Assembly: GCA_951394045.1 (NCBI GenBank)
Contig: OX595986.1
Span: 3,687,534-3,751,533, forward strand
Reading direction: 5' to 3'
Length of the DNA: 64,000 bases
DNA from: Nitzschia sp. DOCU1
Taxonomy: Eukaryota > Bacillariophyta > Bacillariophyceae > Bacillariales > Bacillariaceae
Part shown: in pieces, positions 1-11,531 of the stretch
Layout: every line of letters starts with the position of its first letter
How positions within the stretch are numbered: the stretch's first letter is position 1
Program-made: the position numbers and the translations under genes
Notes under the pieces: model-generated
Told to the model about the DNA's origin: nothing
Seen by the model: the letters and a program-made list of their open reading frames with translations, nothing else
Database searches by the model: none

Positions 1-717
1 ATTCGCTCTTGGTGAAGCCGTCGATGCAGCCTTGGACGTGTCATAGGTGGTGTGCAGGCCTGTCATCTTTTGCCACTTCTTAAAGCAGGACAAGCGCGAT
101 CGCTTGCCCATGCGCTTGCTAATGATAGACCATGGGATCTTGATTCCCTTGGCCTCCACCTGGCGCCCCAGTTCCTTGATGCAAGCCCGAGGGTCCGCAT
201 TCAAGTGATCACGGATAAGACGCTTCAATAACTCAGTCTCATTTTCCTTCCATCGACCACGAGTATAAGAATCACTCATTTCGCGGTACTTGTCACGACA
301 AGAATCGGCGCTCCGATTGAGTTTTTCTTGGATGCTGGCCCACTTCTTGCCCAGCCGAGCCACCAGCGTCTCGAGCATTTCGCATTCTTCCTCCGTCCAT
401 AACCCTCGTTTGAAGGGGTGCATCTGACGAAGACCGTGGCGGTAGACGGATTGGACGCTTCGTTCAGGAAGAACCTTGGCGATCTCCATCCAGGCGCCCT
501 TGAGCTCGGCCTTATGATCGCATTCACTGCAGAGGCGTGCAACCGAAATTTGGCGTGCCGTGCAGTATTCCTTGATAGCCTTGCGAACCTTTTCACTTTC
601 GGCCTTGGAGAACTTTCCTGAGGAAGCGGGGACGCCCTCTCCGTATCCATTCTGTGACCACTTGTTTTCTTGGACGCCATTGTCGGCGCCATATCCTCCT
701 TGTTCTTGATCTGCCAT
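1..717 (-). CDS. Myb/SANT DNA-binding protein, REB1/TTF1-like (3' end beyond left edge)
   Basis: The frame is open from an ATG at 717 to the window edge (239 codons, no stop), so the C-terminus is missing. Residues about 104-145 form a Myb/SANT repeat beginning GLWTEEE, with the spaced tryptophans and a KW..I...L core. A second repeat starts near residue 153 (GRWKENE). Before them lies a basic-acidic helix region (SKAESEKVRKAI) ending in RSVQSVYRH, the layout seen in REB1, TTF1 and DMTF1-type proteins, which bind rDNA terminators or promoters. That family assignment is inference from the arrangement; a generic Myb regulator is possible. It is divergent from the signal peptide peptidase gene. 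Sure of the Myb domain, less sure of the subfamily. Confidence 0.8.
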   Translation of the reverse strand, partial: MADQEQGGYGADNGVQENKWSQNGYGEGVPASSGKFSKAESEKVRKAIKEYCTARQISVARLCSECDHKAELKGAWMEIAKVLPERSVQSVYRHGLRQMHPFKRGLWTEEECEMLETLVARLGKKWASIQEKLNRSADSCRDKYREMSDSYTRGRWKENETELLKRLIRDHLNADPRACIKELGRQVEAKGIKIPWSIISKRMGKRSRLSCFKKWQKMTGLHTTYDTSKAASTASPRAN

Positions 718-1306
718 AATGGTGGTAGTGCGGTCTCCAACGAGCAAATAACTCCTTGCCTTGCAAATAATGCTTAGTGAGCTCCTGTGAGCCCCTCTGG
801 CAAAACCAATCTAGATGCCTCGCTGTTTTATCTGTTCAAAGAACAAACGAAGCAAACAGATGAATGATGGATGGTGGGCTTTTTGATGGGTATCCCTTTG
901 TGTGGTGATACCTTCGGGTCCCTTTTTTAACTGCTACCTCCATCATGCCGCCTCACCGCGAGAGGTGATGCGAACGCACCCGGACGTTGGCATATTCGAA
1001 TGGTTGGCGCGCGTTGGCGAGACTGGCAACCCGGATGCTGCTTCAACCAGAACCGCGCGATTGGATGCGCGCTTTCCGAAGTCGGAAGGGTCGGTGAGTA
1101 TCTTCCACGCGGCGCGCGTAGAGACAGCTCTGCATACGGGCCGTTGAGAGACCTCCAGGTTCGAAATTTTGGACGGACGGCCTTTGGAATGCCGACGATG
1201 GAGGCGATGAGAAATTGATAGTGCAATACTCGAGGCAACGGTATTCACTAGCTAGTGAAATCTACATTTGTTTCTTTTCCGAATAACACACAAGAATTTT
1301 AAAAGC
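718..1306. other. Divergent intergenic region, Myb gene / SPP gene
   Basis: 589 bp between two outward-facing genes, presumably holding both promoters. Overlapping short ORFs on both strands at 902-1248 have no protein-like composition or family resemblance. I see no repeat or RNA gene. Confidence 0.5.
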
Positions 1307-2509
1307 ATGGCAGAAGGGGCAACGGCGTCATCTGGGGGCATGAATCCTTTGCTCGTTGGATCGTATGCGCTCATTGTCCTAGTTTGGGGCGCGTCTCAGG
1401 TTGTTCTTATTCCATATGTCGTTCACCTGCTCGTGCTGGTGACGGCAATTCTCTACGCAGCTTGCCATCGGTCTCTAGCCTTGCTAGAAGAACCCATCAA
1501 AGAAGGAGAAGAGGGTTACGATCCTGATGCACCTGGCCGTGATACTCTCAAGAAGGAAGATGCTTACCAATTTCCGATTATGGGATCGTTGTCGCTCTTT
1601 TCGCTCTATTTGGCATTTAAATATCTGGGGCAGGATCTTGTGAATTTGCTCATTGGGGCATACTTTGGAGCTGTCGGCTGTGGTGCTTTGACAATGACGC
1701 TGTCTCCACTGTTGTCCTCAATGGCGCCGTCGTCAATGTCCAAGCCATCGTTGGGATGGAAAAAGTCGATCAAGCATCCAATTCCAGAGTCGGTATTGGA
1801 GAATCCTTTGGATATTAGTTTGATGTTTTCTCTGACAGATTTGGGTTCCTTTGTGCTGGCCGCTGGCATTGTTTACCTATATTTCTTCCAGGGACGGTAC
1901 TGGACACTCAACAATGTTCTCGGCATTTGTTTCTGCATTCAAGGAATTGAACGATTCTCACTTGGAACCTACAAGATTGGTGCCATCTTGCTAGTGGGCT
2001 TGTTCTTTTATGATATCTTTTGGGTCTTTGGAACAGATGTCATGGTGACGGTTGCAAAGAGTTTGGATGGTCCCATCAAGCTACTATTCCCACGAAGCTT
2101 GACGCCAAATGAGGAAACAGGAAAGCTCGATTTGAGCCTCTTGGGGTTGGGTGATATTGTCATTCCAGGATTCTTTCTGGCCTTGCTACTTCGCTTTGAT
2201 GCTCATGTTGCTAAAGTGGGGACGACAAAGGTCAATATTCATGAGTCATTCCCAAAACCCTATTTTCATTCCGCGTTGGTAGCGTACGTTTTGGGGCTCA
2301 TTACGACATTGGTTGTCATGATTCAATTCAACGCAGCGCAACCAGCGCTTCTCTACCTTGTACCTGCATGTCTGGGGTCCTCTTTTCTCTGTGCGGTCGT
2401 ACGGGGTGAAGTCAAGGAGTTGCTGGACTATTCAGAAGAGGAAGAAGAAGTGGAACCGAATAAGGACGAAGTCGAAGAAAAGTCGAAAGAAGCCAAAAAG
2501 GATGAATAA
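1307..2509 (+). CDS. Signal peptide peptidase (presenilin-type aspartyl protease)
   Basis: A multi-pass intramembrane protease that cleaves leftover signal peptides and other type II membrane segments in the ER. The catalytic signature is complete: YD in FFYDIFWVFG near residue 234, GLGD near residue 280 and a PAL motif (QPALLYLVP) near residue 345. About nine hydrophobic segments are visible. The C-terminus is acidic and ends KKDE, which fits the KKXX dilysine ER-retrieval signal. The ATG at 1307 is the first in frame; upstream in-frame codons start from TTG. At 400 residues the length is normal for SPP, and no intron is needed. Confidence 0.95.
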   Translation: MAEGATASSGGMNPLLVGSYALIVLVWGASQVVLIPYVVHLLVLVTAILYAACHRSLALLEEPIKEGEEGYDPDAPGRDTLKKEDAYQFPIMGSLSLFSLYLAFKYLGQDLVNLLIGAYFGAVGCGALTMTLSPLLSSMAPSSMSKPSLGWKKSIKHPIPESVLENPLDISLMFSLTDLGSFVLAAGIVYLYFFQGRYWTLNNVLGICFCIQGIERFSLGTYKIGAILLVGLFFYDIFWVFGTDVMVTVAKSLDGPIKLLFPRSLTPNEETGKLDLSLLGLGDIVIPGFFLALLLRFDAHVAKVGTTKVNIHESFPKPYFHSALVAYVLGLITTLVVMIQFNAAQPALLYLVPACLGSSFLCAVVRGEVKELLDYSEEEEEVEPNKDEVEEKSKEAKKDE

Positions 2510-2586
2510 TTGAAACCTCAGCATAATGCATGTAATGTAGAGACTATATAGACTGGTATGGTTCTACGCGTGGGGAGACTTGTCGT

Positions 2587-5500
2587 TTACGGGAATTTGT
2601 CAGCGTACTTGTTGATAGTCTCTCCCACCTTGACAAATAGTTCTCCAACACCTGCTCGCATTCCTCCTTTGATTTGGCGACTGATCATGGGCGGTCCATT
2701 CGGGAACTCGGCTTCTACGGAACAGATTAGCTTGCAACTATCGGCACCAGTGTTGATCACAACGTACTTGGTCCAAGCCACAAATGAAGAACCATACGGC
2801 ACCTCAGGCGTGAGCGCCTTCTTGCGCAAAACGAAGCAATAATCGTTGTACACATCAATGTACGACGTTTCGTAGGCCGTATTGGCGCTGACAAAAGCCG
2901 ACTTCGGCATGAGATAACTGAGTTCTTTCTCGGCGCCAACAATGTCTTCATCTTTGACACCTTCTGGAAGGGTAGGAAGACCGATCTCCTCATCGTGTTT
3001 CGACCAATGGCCGACCGTGATACTGCAGGTGGTGAAACAGGTTATAGTTGAGTATATACAGTGATGCGCCAAAAACCTTGCAAACACAGAGCGCGCAACT
3101 TACTTTTCGTATTTTGATTCGGCCCGAAAGACTGCTTCCGTAAGAAACGTGGACTTGGAAGACAGCAGGGCCCATCGCAGGCGACGAAAACCGACGGGTA
3201 TCTCGAGTTCCAAACCAACATACTCCAAATTCTCAGGCATTTCGAATCCAGCGGGCTTGGGTGGCGCAGGGCCCTTGTCCTCTTTGATCGCTGGACCCAA
3301 AAGAGGTCCAAGAATGGTTTCCTTATCTTCTCCTTCCTGCTTCTTCTTTAGCTCTCGGCCATCGGCGCGAATCTCTCTCAACGCCGACAACATAAATGCC
3401 GCCTGAGTCGATGCATTTCGGATAACGATATCCATTTCCATACCTTTCTGTTCCACATAGTAAAAGATTTCTGAATACAAAAAGAAGATATCAGCCAGAG
3501 TATCGACAACGCACGTCGGCGCAATGACAACTACAATGACTTACCATCTGAGACCGTAGCCAAGAAATAGCGACGGAAGAGTTCTCCCATAAAAGAATGG
3601 TATAGAAGGAAACAGATCGGGGTATACAATGTCCAATGAAAGTGATAGCACCAAGCTAAGAGCTGGGCCGTGACTTCAAAGTGGGTAAGTTTGGTCAATC
3701 CGTAACACAAGACTAGGAACGACATGATCACCCCTTGAGGCTTCGTTTCAGTCTTTTTTTCTTCGTCATTCTTTTCCTCTTGCTCTAAGATCCACCGCTT
3801 TTTGGCTTCCGAAACGTCGCGGTAGGCAGCCTTCACCAGACGTCTCCAGTCAACCTTCTTGACATTTACCGCCAAGACGAAGTAGGGACCGACACGATAT
3901 TCAATTTCAGCTTCAATCAGAACACCACGGCGTTTGAGTCTGGGAGTCAGCAAACTATATAGTAAAGGGGCAACGTTAGAAATCGCCCGATGATCCATCC
4001 ACGCACATTCCGTTCCTTGTTCTTACCGATATAGGTCGTTGGAGAGTTGAACAGCAATGCGGCGTGGTGTAAAATCAGCTGCGAGTGCCATACCCGCCAG
4101 TTTCACCAAGTTATCCTGCGCCAAGGCCCGAAATTGTTGAAAGCGCTCTGCTTGAGGATCATTTCCGGCTTGTACAGCTTCCCAACGTTGCTTGGCCAAG
4201 CGCTGTAGTTCATGACTGACCACTTGCAGCGACGCCTTGACAATGACATTGACATAGAGTGTCTTTTTGCTATTCTCCAAAACGTGCGTCGCATCTACAT
4301 CCCCTTTGAGCTTGCGCGTATAGTGGTCCGTGTTGCCGCTTTTGTGTTTGGTGTTGCCTTCTTTCATCAATTGATAGGCATCCACAAATTTGTTTTGAAC
4401 TTTGCTCAGAATCGTCTTGCCTTCGGCACGGAACTGATCATAAGTCCCTCCTCGACGTCGTTCCACGGAGCGTTTGTATAACAAATCATAATACGCCTTG
4501 TCTTGGGCCAGATAATCCAGTTCCGTTTCGGCTTTCGTCTCATCCCGCGTCAAAATCAAGGGCTTGGCTTTTTCACACACATCCACCAAGGCTTCATCTG
4601 CCAGCACGACATAATCTCGCATTCCGTGCGGCACTAGGAGATCATGTTCGTCCGACATCCATTCCTTTTCTTCCTGGTGATCAATGCCCACTGTCAATTT
4701 GGACTTGAGCTTTTGTTCGTTGATGGGGGACATGGGCTGCTGGCGATTGCTCCGCGACATGGGTTTCCGGACGGATGCTCGCACATTAAATTCGGCGCTT
4801 TCATGAAGAGCATCACTTCCCATGGAATCTTCTAGAAAATTGTCGTCGTCAAAGAAGCTACCCCGTCTTGATTTTCGTTTGCGTTGCAAGGCAGGGGTAA
4901 ACGAAGGGGGTTGGTAGCTTGAAATTCTCGAAGAAAAGTTCAGGGCGGGAGTAGACATGTGCAACATATCCGGACGAGGGGGGTGGGGAGAGGATGGCGT
5001 CCAACTCTGACGTGCATTGGACTCCCGTTGACTCCTATCGATCAAGGGTGTACGGACTGGCGTCGAATGAGAATAAGGTTTCTGTTCCAGAGCCAATCCT
5101 TGTGATGGGGTCTGAACATTTTCATCAGCAGAAGTGGTAGGAGCTACTACTTCATTGGATGGTGAGAGCCCCCATCCTAGATCCGCCACGACTTCTTGAA
5201 TATGATAATCTTCATGCTTCTGTGCCGCTGCAAAGGAAGAGAAGCTCTTGGCGCAAACACCACACATCCAAGCTTCATTGGTAATTTCTGATGCCAAGAA
5301 CGATTGCTGGTTGCTTTCTGCACCTTTTCGGGGGACTCGCTGCTTTGTTTTGAATAAAATCGACCACTTGCGTCGGGTCTTGCTCCCCTGAGACTTGGCG
5401 GATACAGAATTGGTCGTTTTGGATCCCGTGGCAACTGTATGGGCAGGCCGCAAGTCCAGAGACATCAACCCTTCCAGACTAAAACTAGCGCTGGATGCCG

Positions 5501-5792
5501 CATCGTCATGGGGTTCCACGAGTCCTCGCTTGGATCCTCGATGAATGGCCCGTTGATGCGATAAATAGGACGAATGAGAGTTCTTGGAACCCACCGAGTC
5601 GTTTGAAAGACGACGTTTGATCTCGTCATTATCGGCGGCAGCAGCCGCCGCTTGCGACGAGGTCATTGTTTGCACCGCCAGCAAAGCAGCATGTTCCACC
5701 GCATGTCGGGCTTGTTCTCGAACCGAATCGACCTTAATGGCCTCTAACTTTTGTAAGGATATTTTTCGGTTCTTGAGAGTAGTCGGTTCCAT
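2587..5792 (-). CDS. VASt-domain membrane protein with N-terminal C2H2 zinc finger
   Basis: Four exons: 5792-4027, 3954-3545, 3470-3104 and 3022-2587. Introns are 72, 74 and 81 bp with GTAAG donors and AG acceptors, and every junction keeps frame (992 aa). Residues about 175-200 hold a C2H2 finger (C-x2-C-x12-H-x3-H) in a disordered Ser-rich N-terminal third. A central helical region follows, then hydrophobic segments in exon 2. Exons 3-4 read as a VASt (StAR-related, GRAM-partner) domain from LEYVGLELEIPVG to the end. VASt proteins bind or move sterols at membrane contacts; that role is inferred from the family. No GRAM domain is obvious. The zinc finger is an odd partner for a membrane lipid-transfer module. 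Confidence 0.75.
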
Positions 5793-6312
5793 GTTAGAAT
5801 GATTTGAGGATTGAAAGCGCTAACAACATATCCTACAATACCACAGCTCCTTTCGATGATCGAGCGATCTTTATTACTCCATTGTTGCAGGGTTCCAGTA
5901 GTACCTCCATTGTTTGAATCGAAGAATGGCGCGCCGTTCCGACTGCATGGAAATCGCGGAGTGTATAAGTACCTGGTGCCATTGGCTATGTAGGTATGAA
6001 CTCATGGGATACGGCACAGTATTGTACGGTACTGTTAAAATACTGTGCCATACGCGTTGGACGTCGAAAGAACAACCGAACATGGCATCCCATTCAAATA
6101 GACAGCGGTCAAAGGCTCTTTTTCGTTTCGTCATTCAAAGAGAAGGGTCATGTCATTCATCCTGATACCTACTACTAGCTGATTGCCAGTCCAGCTGTCA
6201 TTGTCTACTCCTCTGATTTCAACTCATACCACGATTGCAAATAAAAAATCTGCCGATATTTTGTTCATGCTCTTTGTATAAGTCCACAACACGCAACAGC
6301 AATAATAACAAC
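5793..6312. other. Divergent intergenic region with an inverted repeat
   Basis: 520 bp between the VASt gene and the P1B-ATPase gene, likely containing both promoters. It holds an 11-bp perfect inverted repeat at 6013-6023 and 6039-6049. Short ORFs across it look random. Confidence 0.5.
6013..6049. repeat. Inverted repeat, 11-bp arms, 15-bp loop
   Basis: GGCACAGTATT at 6013-6023 is the exact reverse complement of 6039-6049. It lies about 265 bp upstream of the metal-ATPase start, between two divergent genes. It could be a hairpin or a dimeric protein-binding site; nothing else identifies it. Confidence 0.7.
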
Positions 6313-9300
6313 ATGGGCTGCCAATCGAAATGTTGTAGTGATACCGCCAAGGAAACCAAACATCTTCCCTACAGTGAAGACATGGCCAATTGCACGGCTA
6401 TCGTAATGAACGATAGTGACATTTTTATCTGGGACGCCCAAGGCCATTTGCAGGTCTTTACTCACAAGGGCAGCGGTGCAGTACAAGACCTGTGCTTTTC
6501 CAGTCACGGAAACAATGCGGACGATTTTTTGACGCCGTGTTTTGATGAAGATGGAATGCATGGCGTTCCGGAAGAAGGATGTTTTTGTGGCTTGGATGCC
6601 CCACATTTACATGCCCACATGCACGATCCCGTCTCTTGTGGTGGTGGTCCGGAAATCAATGTCAAGGGGGCTTCTACACTGGAAGCTCAACTCGAAAAGT
6701 TGGCAGGAATTACCTTATATCTTTCCGATGTAGATACTTGTCACATTCCGCTGTCCAAGGATTTTCCACGAGTCTGTAACTCTCAGGAATTCTCCGACTA
6801 TTTTGTAAACAAAGACTCGTATCGGCGTTTGGGTTCGATCCAACATGAAGATCACGAAGATCATTTAATTCACGACTTGGAAGAGACGGGCCATGTTCAC
6901 TTGCAGCATGCGTGTTGTGATTGCAAGGGCATGGACTGCCATGGTGTTTGGGGTTTCGATGGACACCGTTACTGGAACATGCAAGGGGGATCGAATATTG
7001 CACTGAGATTTTACCGTGCCGCGACACTTCGTTCCGAAGGGAGTGTGGGGCTGGAGGACGTGAAAGATCCAGTCATGACTCGAGGTTCCAGCGATCTCAG
7101 TAATACACATGACGAAGAAAAGTCTCCTTGCTGCTCGTCGAAAAAGTCCGAGGGCGAAAGAAAGGAGGACTGTTGTGCCAGTGACACTTGTAGTAGTTCC
7201 AAAACAGAGCAGGCGTCTTGTTGCGCCCCCCAGGCCCCCGAAGAAACAGAAGTATCATCTTCTTGTTGTGATTCCTCCGGGCCCACATCTTGTTGCGCAT
7301 CAAAGGCTCAGTGCGAATCAAAGAGATCCTTCCGTACCATTGATATGAGTGGGTCACTGGACGATTTCCAACAGAATGAACCCGAAAAGTCCAAATGTTG
7401 CTCCAACGAGAAAGAAAAATGCTGTGGCGGAGATAGTTGCTGTGCTGCTGGAACTAAGGCCTGTGGCAGTGCCTTGCATCTCGAGGAACAATTCATTGAT
7501 GCAAACCTTGGGATCAAGAAAGACTCCAGTACGAAACGCTCAACCTTTTACGTGGAGAAGATTTGCTGTGCGACCGAAGTGGCTGCCATTCGATCGATTG
7601 TGGGCCCTTTAGCTGGTGTAGAAAATCTTCGTGTCAATGCCACGTCCAAAATGCTCTATGTCAATCATGACGTCGATCGCGTTTCCGCGGCATTTATTTG
7701 CGACGCCTTGAACGAACAAATGTTTGGGGCGAGGATTGAGCAAGATGGGGCATTGGAGACAAGCGCGGCTTCTTCGTTTGTAACGTCTATTCTGACGTTC
7801 GACGATTTGGGGACGGTGGAAAAGGACACTGTGGTGGAATTTCTAACCAGTCACGATTCAAAGGCAGTGCAAAATGTTGTCGTCGATGCCGACGGCAGGC
7901 GCATCACTGTGGCTCATAATGCATTGTTGTGGCCTGCCAGCGAGATTGCCCAGTCTTTGTCGCTGACATTGGGAGTGCAAACGACAGTGCTAAAGGACGG
8001 CAAAGATTCTCTTGTATGGGAGTTTTCTGACTTGAAGGAGGAAGAAGACAAAGAGGACGTCGCAGGCGAAAGTTCAGCCGCAACATTGCGGCCGACAGTA
8101 GTTGTTTCTGGCGTCCTTTGGTTGATTTCCATGCTATCCTTCATTGGAGGCAATTGGTAAGCGATATGTTCCTCGTAAGAAGGTCTTATTGCCGTTGCAC
8201 TGTCGTTCTCACTTGTTTCATTGTTTAGGGAATATCTAAAATATGTTGCTGTATTTTCCGTTGCCTTTGGGTTACCACCGATCGCGATGAAAGCTGCACT
8301 TTCCCTACGTCGATGTCGCTTCGACGTAAACTGCCTGATGGCTATTGCTGCTTTTGGGGCTCTTGCGTTGCAGGAATTCACCGAGGCCGCTGCCGTCACC
8401 TTTTTGTTCGCATTATCAGAATGGTTGGAAGCAAGGGCGACAAGCCGTGCGCGAATGGCATTGTCTGCAATTATTCATTTGCGGCCCGAAAAGGCAAACC
8501 TAATTCATCCTCAGACTGGGGAGCTTGTTGTCGTCCCAGCTGGCGCTGTTCCTGTGGGGGCGCTGGTCTCCGTGAAGGCTGGTGATAAGATCCCCTGTGA
8601 CGGAGTTGTGCTGGAAGGAACATCGACTATCGACGAATCATCCTTGACTGGAGAATCTCGCCCGGTCCGAAAGGGGCCAAATGATGCTGTTTCTGGTGGA
8701 ACAATTAACTCTGGTAACACCCAAATGACGGTCAGAACTACGGCTTCGGCGGAGGATTCAGCTGTGGCTCGGTTGATTCGGCTCGTAGAAGAGGCTCAGG
8801 CCAATCGTTCCGAGACTGAGAAGCTCGTGGACGAGTTTGCCCGTATCTACACTCCACTGATTATTGCTGCTGCCCTTGCAATGTGCACTATCCCCTGGGC
8901 CTGGGGTCATGACGTTGGCTCCGAATGGACGGAGCTGGGTTTGGTTTTGATCGTTGTAGCTTGTCCGTGTGCACTGATCATTTCCACCCCAGTCTCATAT
9001 GTGGCAGGCCTCGCAGCCACAGCGCAACGCGGTGTTTTGATCAACGGTGGAGCACACTTGGAGGCACTCGGCCTGGTGAAAACCGTTTGCTTCGACAAGA
9101 CGGGTACGTTGACTCAGGGCAAGTTTCAGATGCTACACTTCGAAATCATCGGCGACAAGATCGGTAGAGAGGATACCCTGGAATGCCTCGCTCTGATGGA
9201 AGACAGAGCATCGCATCCTCTGGCACGCGCTTTGGTGGAAGGTGCTCAGAACGAGGGAGTCAAGATCCCCAAGGATCGCTTCGTTCGAAGCCATACCTTC

Positions 9301-10251
9301 CTGGCTGGCGAGGGCGTAAGTGGAACGATCGACGAAGTCAAAGTTTATGTCGGCAATGTGCGTCTTTTCGAACGTCTTGGTCTCTACTCATCGATATCGG
9401 AGTCTGAACGGAAAATGGTGGAAGGGTGGGAGGCCATCGGCACAATCGGATTCATGAGTATGGGCGACAAAGGCATTGTATGCGCTTACTGCGTTGCAGA
9501 TGCAGTTCGTCCCGAATCCGCCCAGGTACTAGTCAAGTTGAGGGAAATGGGCATCCACACCTTGATGCTGACGGGAGACAAAAAGGAGACGGCATTGTCG
9601 ATTGGCGCCGCTATTGGCCTTTCCGAGAACGATATTCGAAGCGAGCTTTTACCGGAGGAAAAGCTTTCGATTGTCTCAGAGTTAAAAGACAAACGCATTG
9701 GCAACCAATCAGTACTGACAAACGTTTGCTCTGAGAGAAGACTAGTGCTAATGTGTGGTGATGGGGTAAATGACGCACCGGCACTTGCCATCAGCGACGT
9801 CGGGGTGGCGGTCGCTGGCTCAGCCTTGGCCATGGAAACCGCCGATGTCACCTTGATGGACTCGCACCTCGACAAGCTTGTCTACAGCATCAAAATGGGC
9901 CGAAGCGTCATTCGCAAGATCAAGCAGAACGTGGTCTTTAGTTTGGTGGTAAAGTTTTTGGTCCTTGGTTTTGCTCTGGCGCACAGGGCGGCTTTGTGGG
10001 CGGCGATTGCAAGTGATGTCGGTGCCATGCTCGCGGTCACCATCAACAGCATGATGCTGTTGCCATCCAACGGCGCGAAACACGACCTACAAAGCGAAGA
10101 GCCAGGCAAGAGAGAAGATGCACTAGTATCTAACAACACGTACGACAGCGATGTCGTCGTTGACATTGATCGATTCAACGCGGAACAAAAAGAAAAGTTC
10201 CGGGGTCGGCCCGAGGAGGACGATGAGCTCCTCAGCATTACAAGTGTATAA
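6313..10251 (+). CDS. Heavy-metal P1B-type ATPase (Zn/Cd/Pb class)
   Basis: Two exons, 6313-8156 and 8229-10251, joined in frame across a 72-bp intron (1288 aa). It exports divalent soft metals using ATP. Visible motifs: TGES actuator loop, CPC in VVACPCALI near residue 858, DKTGT phosphorylation site near 904, the SHPLA histidine-proline signature, TGDKKET, GDGVNDAP, and SDVGAMLAVT in the last membrane segment, typical of the Zn/Cd subgroup. A ferredoxin-like HMA domain near 410-480 carries ICCATE in place of MxCxxC, as in plant Zn-ATPases. The first ~400 residues are a long His- and Cys-rich extension with about ten vicinal Cys pairs. Start ATG 6313 follows a run of AAC repeats; upstream frame lacks ATG. 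Metal specificity is inferred. Confidence 0.95.
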
Positions 10252-10505
10252 TGGTTTGGTACTCTAATCGAGATCGGAATTTACATCTTAGCTCAATCGA
10301 TTGCATATTCTAGCAAGTCGTGAGAGATCGGCAGCGTTGCATCAACCTCAGCCGTGGTCACGTCAGAAAGCTGAAACCGGTAAGCAAAGAAACAAACGAA
10401 GGTGGCTCTATACTAGTAGCAGCCCCCGTGATTTGATCGATTCGTTGCGAGCACGGGGCGCAGGGGGTAACGAGACCTTAAGATGGACGATGCAGTCGAT
10501 TGCAA

Positions 10506-11018
10506 CTAGTTTGATTTTGGCTTCTTCGCGTGTGGTCGCTCGGATCTTTGGGGTTTCCGTTTGCCGTGCTGCTGCTTTGAAGTATCAGTTAGCGATCCCT
10601 TGTCATCTACTTTGCTCTTTGCCTCGTTCAAATCCGTTTTGGGCGCCTTCCTCTTTGCCGGAAGCGTCTTGGTGCTCGGATGTTCTTGCGGGGTTGTCGT
10701 CGATTTCCCCTGTTGCTTGGCTTCTGGTTTCTTGTCGTCCAACTTCCTTGCTTTGATGTCCGCGAGAACTTTCCTCATCTGATTCAGCTCTATGCGAAGA
10801 GGATCGTCAGGCTTCCGGCCGTGATCTAAGCCCTGCAATCGAGCACTCATGTATTTCATCATGCCGATCGACAGCGAAACGGTCGCTTGTGCTTGCGCCG
10901 TCGCTGTTTCAAAAGCATCGTCTCTGAGGCACTGGACAACAGGTTCCAGCTTTGCCTTTATGTCATTCAGCGCCTCTTTTGTCGTCTTGAGGGCGGTGAG
11001 AGCCTTTGGAGTAGCCAT
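10506..11018 (-). CDS. C1D: C1D/Lrp1 (Rrp47) nuclear exosome cofactor
   Basis: 170 aa, intronless. The N-terminal 95 residues form the helical Sas10/Utp3/C1D domain, with paired helices and the conserved block DPLRIELNQMRKVLADIKAR. The remainder is a lysine-rich tail ending HAKKPKSN, as in yeast Lrp1 and human C1D. The family binds the Rrp6 N-terminus and structured RNA, and helps the nuclear exosome mature rRNA, snoRNA and snRNA. ATG at 11018. The 3' end converges on the metal ATPase, 254 bp away. Confidence 0.85.
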   Translation of the reverse strand: MATPKALTALKTTKEALNDIKAKLEPVVQCLRDDAFETATAQAQATVSLSIGMMKYMSARLQGLDHGRKPDDPLRIELNQMRKVLADIKARKLDDKKPEAKQQGKSTTTPQEHPSTKTLPAKRKAPKTDLNEAKSKVDDKGSLTDTSKQQHGKRKPQRSERPHAKKPKSN

Positions 11019-11136
11019 GGTGGTGCTTCTTTCATCAAATAGTAAAGGTGCGATATTTGTTCTGTTCCGAGGTGTGTGGTTGAAATCGCATGATTGACAA
11101 TTGGTGATTCAATGGATTAGAACATTTGCACTGAAC

Positions 11137-11140
11137 AAAA
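11137..11140 (-). terminator. Pol III terminator of tRNA-Val
   Basis: A TTTT run on the minus strand lies 3 nt past the tRNA 3' end. Confidence 0.6.
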
Positions 11141-11143
11141 TTT

Positions 11144-11229
11144 TACTCCGAGGCGGAATCGAACCGCCGGCCTACACGGTGCTTACACTTGATGTAAACG
11201 TGTCGCTCTAACCACTGAGCTACCAGAGC
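11144..11229 (-). tRNA. tRNA-Val (UAC) with a 13-nt intron
   Basis: Reading the minus strand from 11229: acceptor GCTCTGG pairs with TCGGAGT near the 3' end, allowing G-U pairs. The D stem is GCTC/GAGC, the anticodon stem ACACG/CGTGT, and the T arm is GGCGG-TTCGATT-CCGCC. The anticodon loop is 20 nt instead of 7, giving anticodon UAC, purine 37 and a 13-nt intron at the canonical position. The intron contains TGTAA, which can pair with the anticodon region, as in spliced eukaryotic pre-tRNAs. A- and B-box promoter sequences are intact. Confidence 0.9.
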
Positions 11230-11531
11230 ACTGCCTTAGGGGGGAACTTTTATTATTATTATCACTATCAACTGCGAAGAACAAAGCAATGCCACAAGCT
11301 ATAATTTGTCGCCTTCGAGTACGAGAGGCACCGCACTGAATCCAGAGATCTTCACTCTGCAATAACTATCGGACAATATGAAATGGACAGCTCTGTTCTT
11401 TTCCTGGTGCTACGGATGGTTCGAACGTGGAGTTTTGGAGACGTCGAGAAACTTTCCTGCCACTATGCATTGTTAGATGCGACTAGTTCTCGATCAAAGT
11501 TCGATTTGCTATTTTGAAACTATTTACATGA
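11230..11531. other. Intergenic, tRNA-Val to TrmB gene
   Basis: 302 bp containing the 3' flank of the TrmB-type gene and the upstream side of the tRNA. I see no further gene or repeat. Confidence 0.4.

Noticed and set aside
276..740. 154-codon minus ORF
   Set aside because: It lies in a different frame over the Myb gene, which has clear domain motifs and is open to the edge.
10301..10756. 151-codon plus ORF
   Set aside because: Antisense to the C1D gene; no family resemblance and Ser/Arg-rich random composition.
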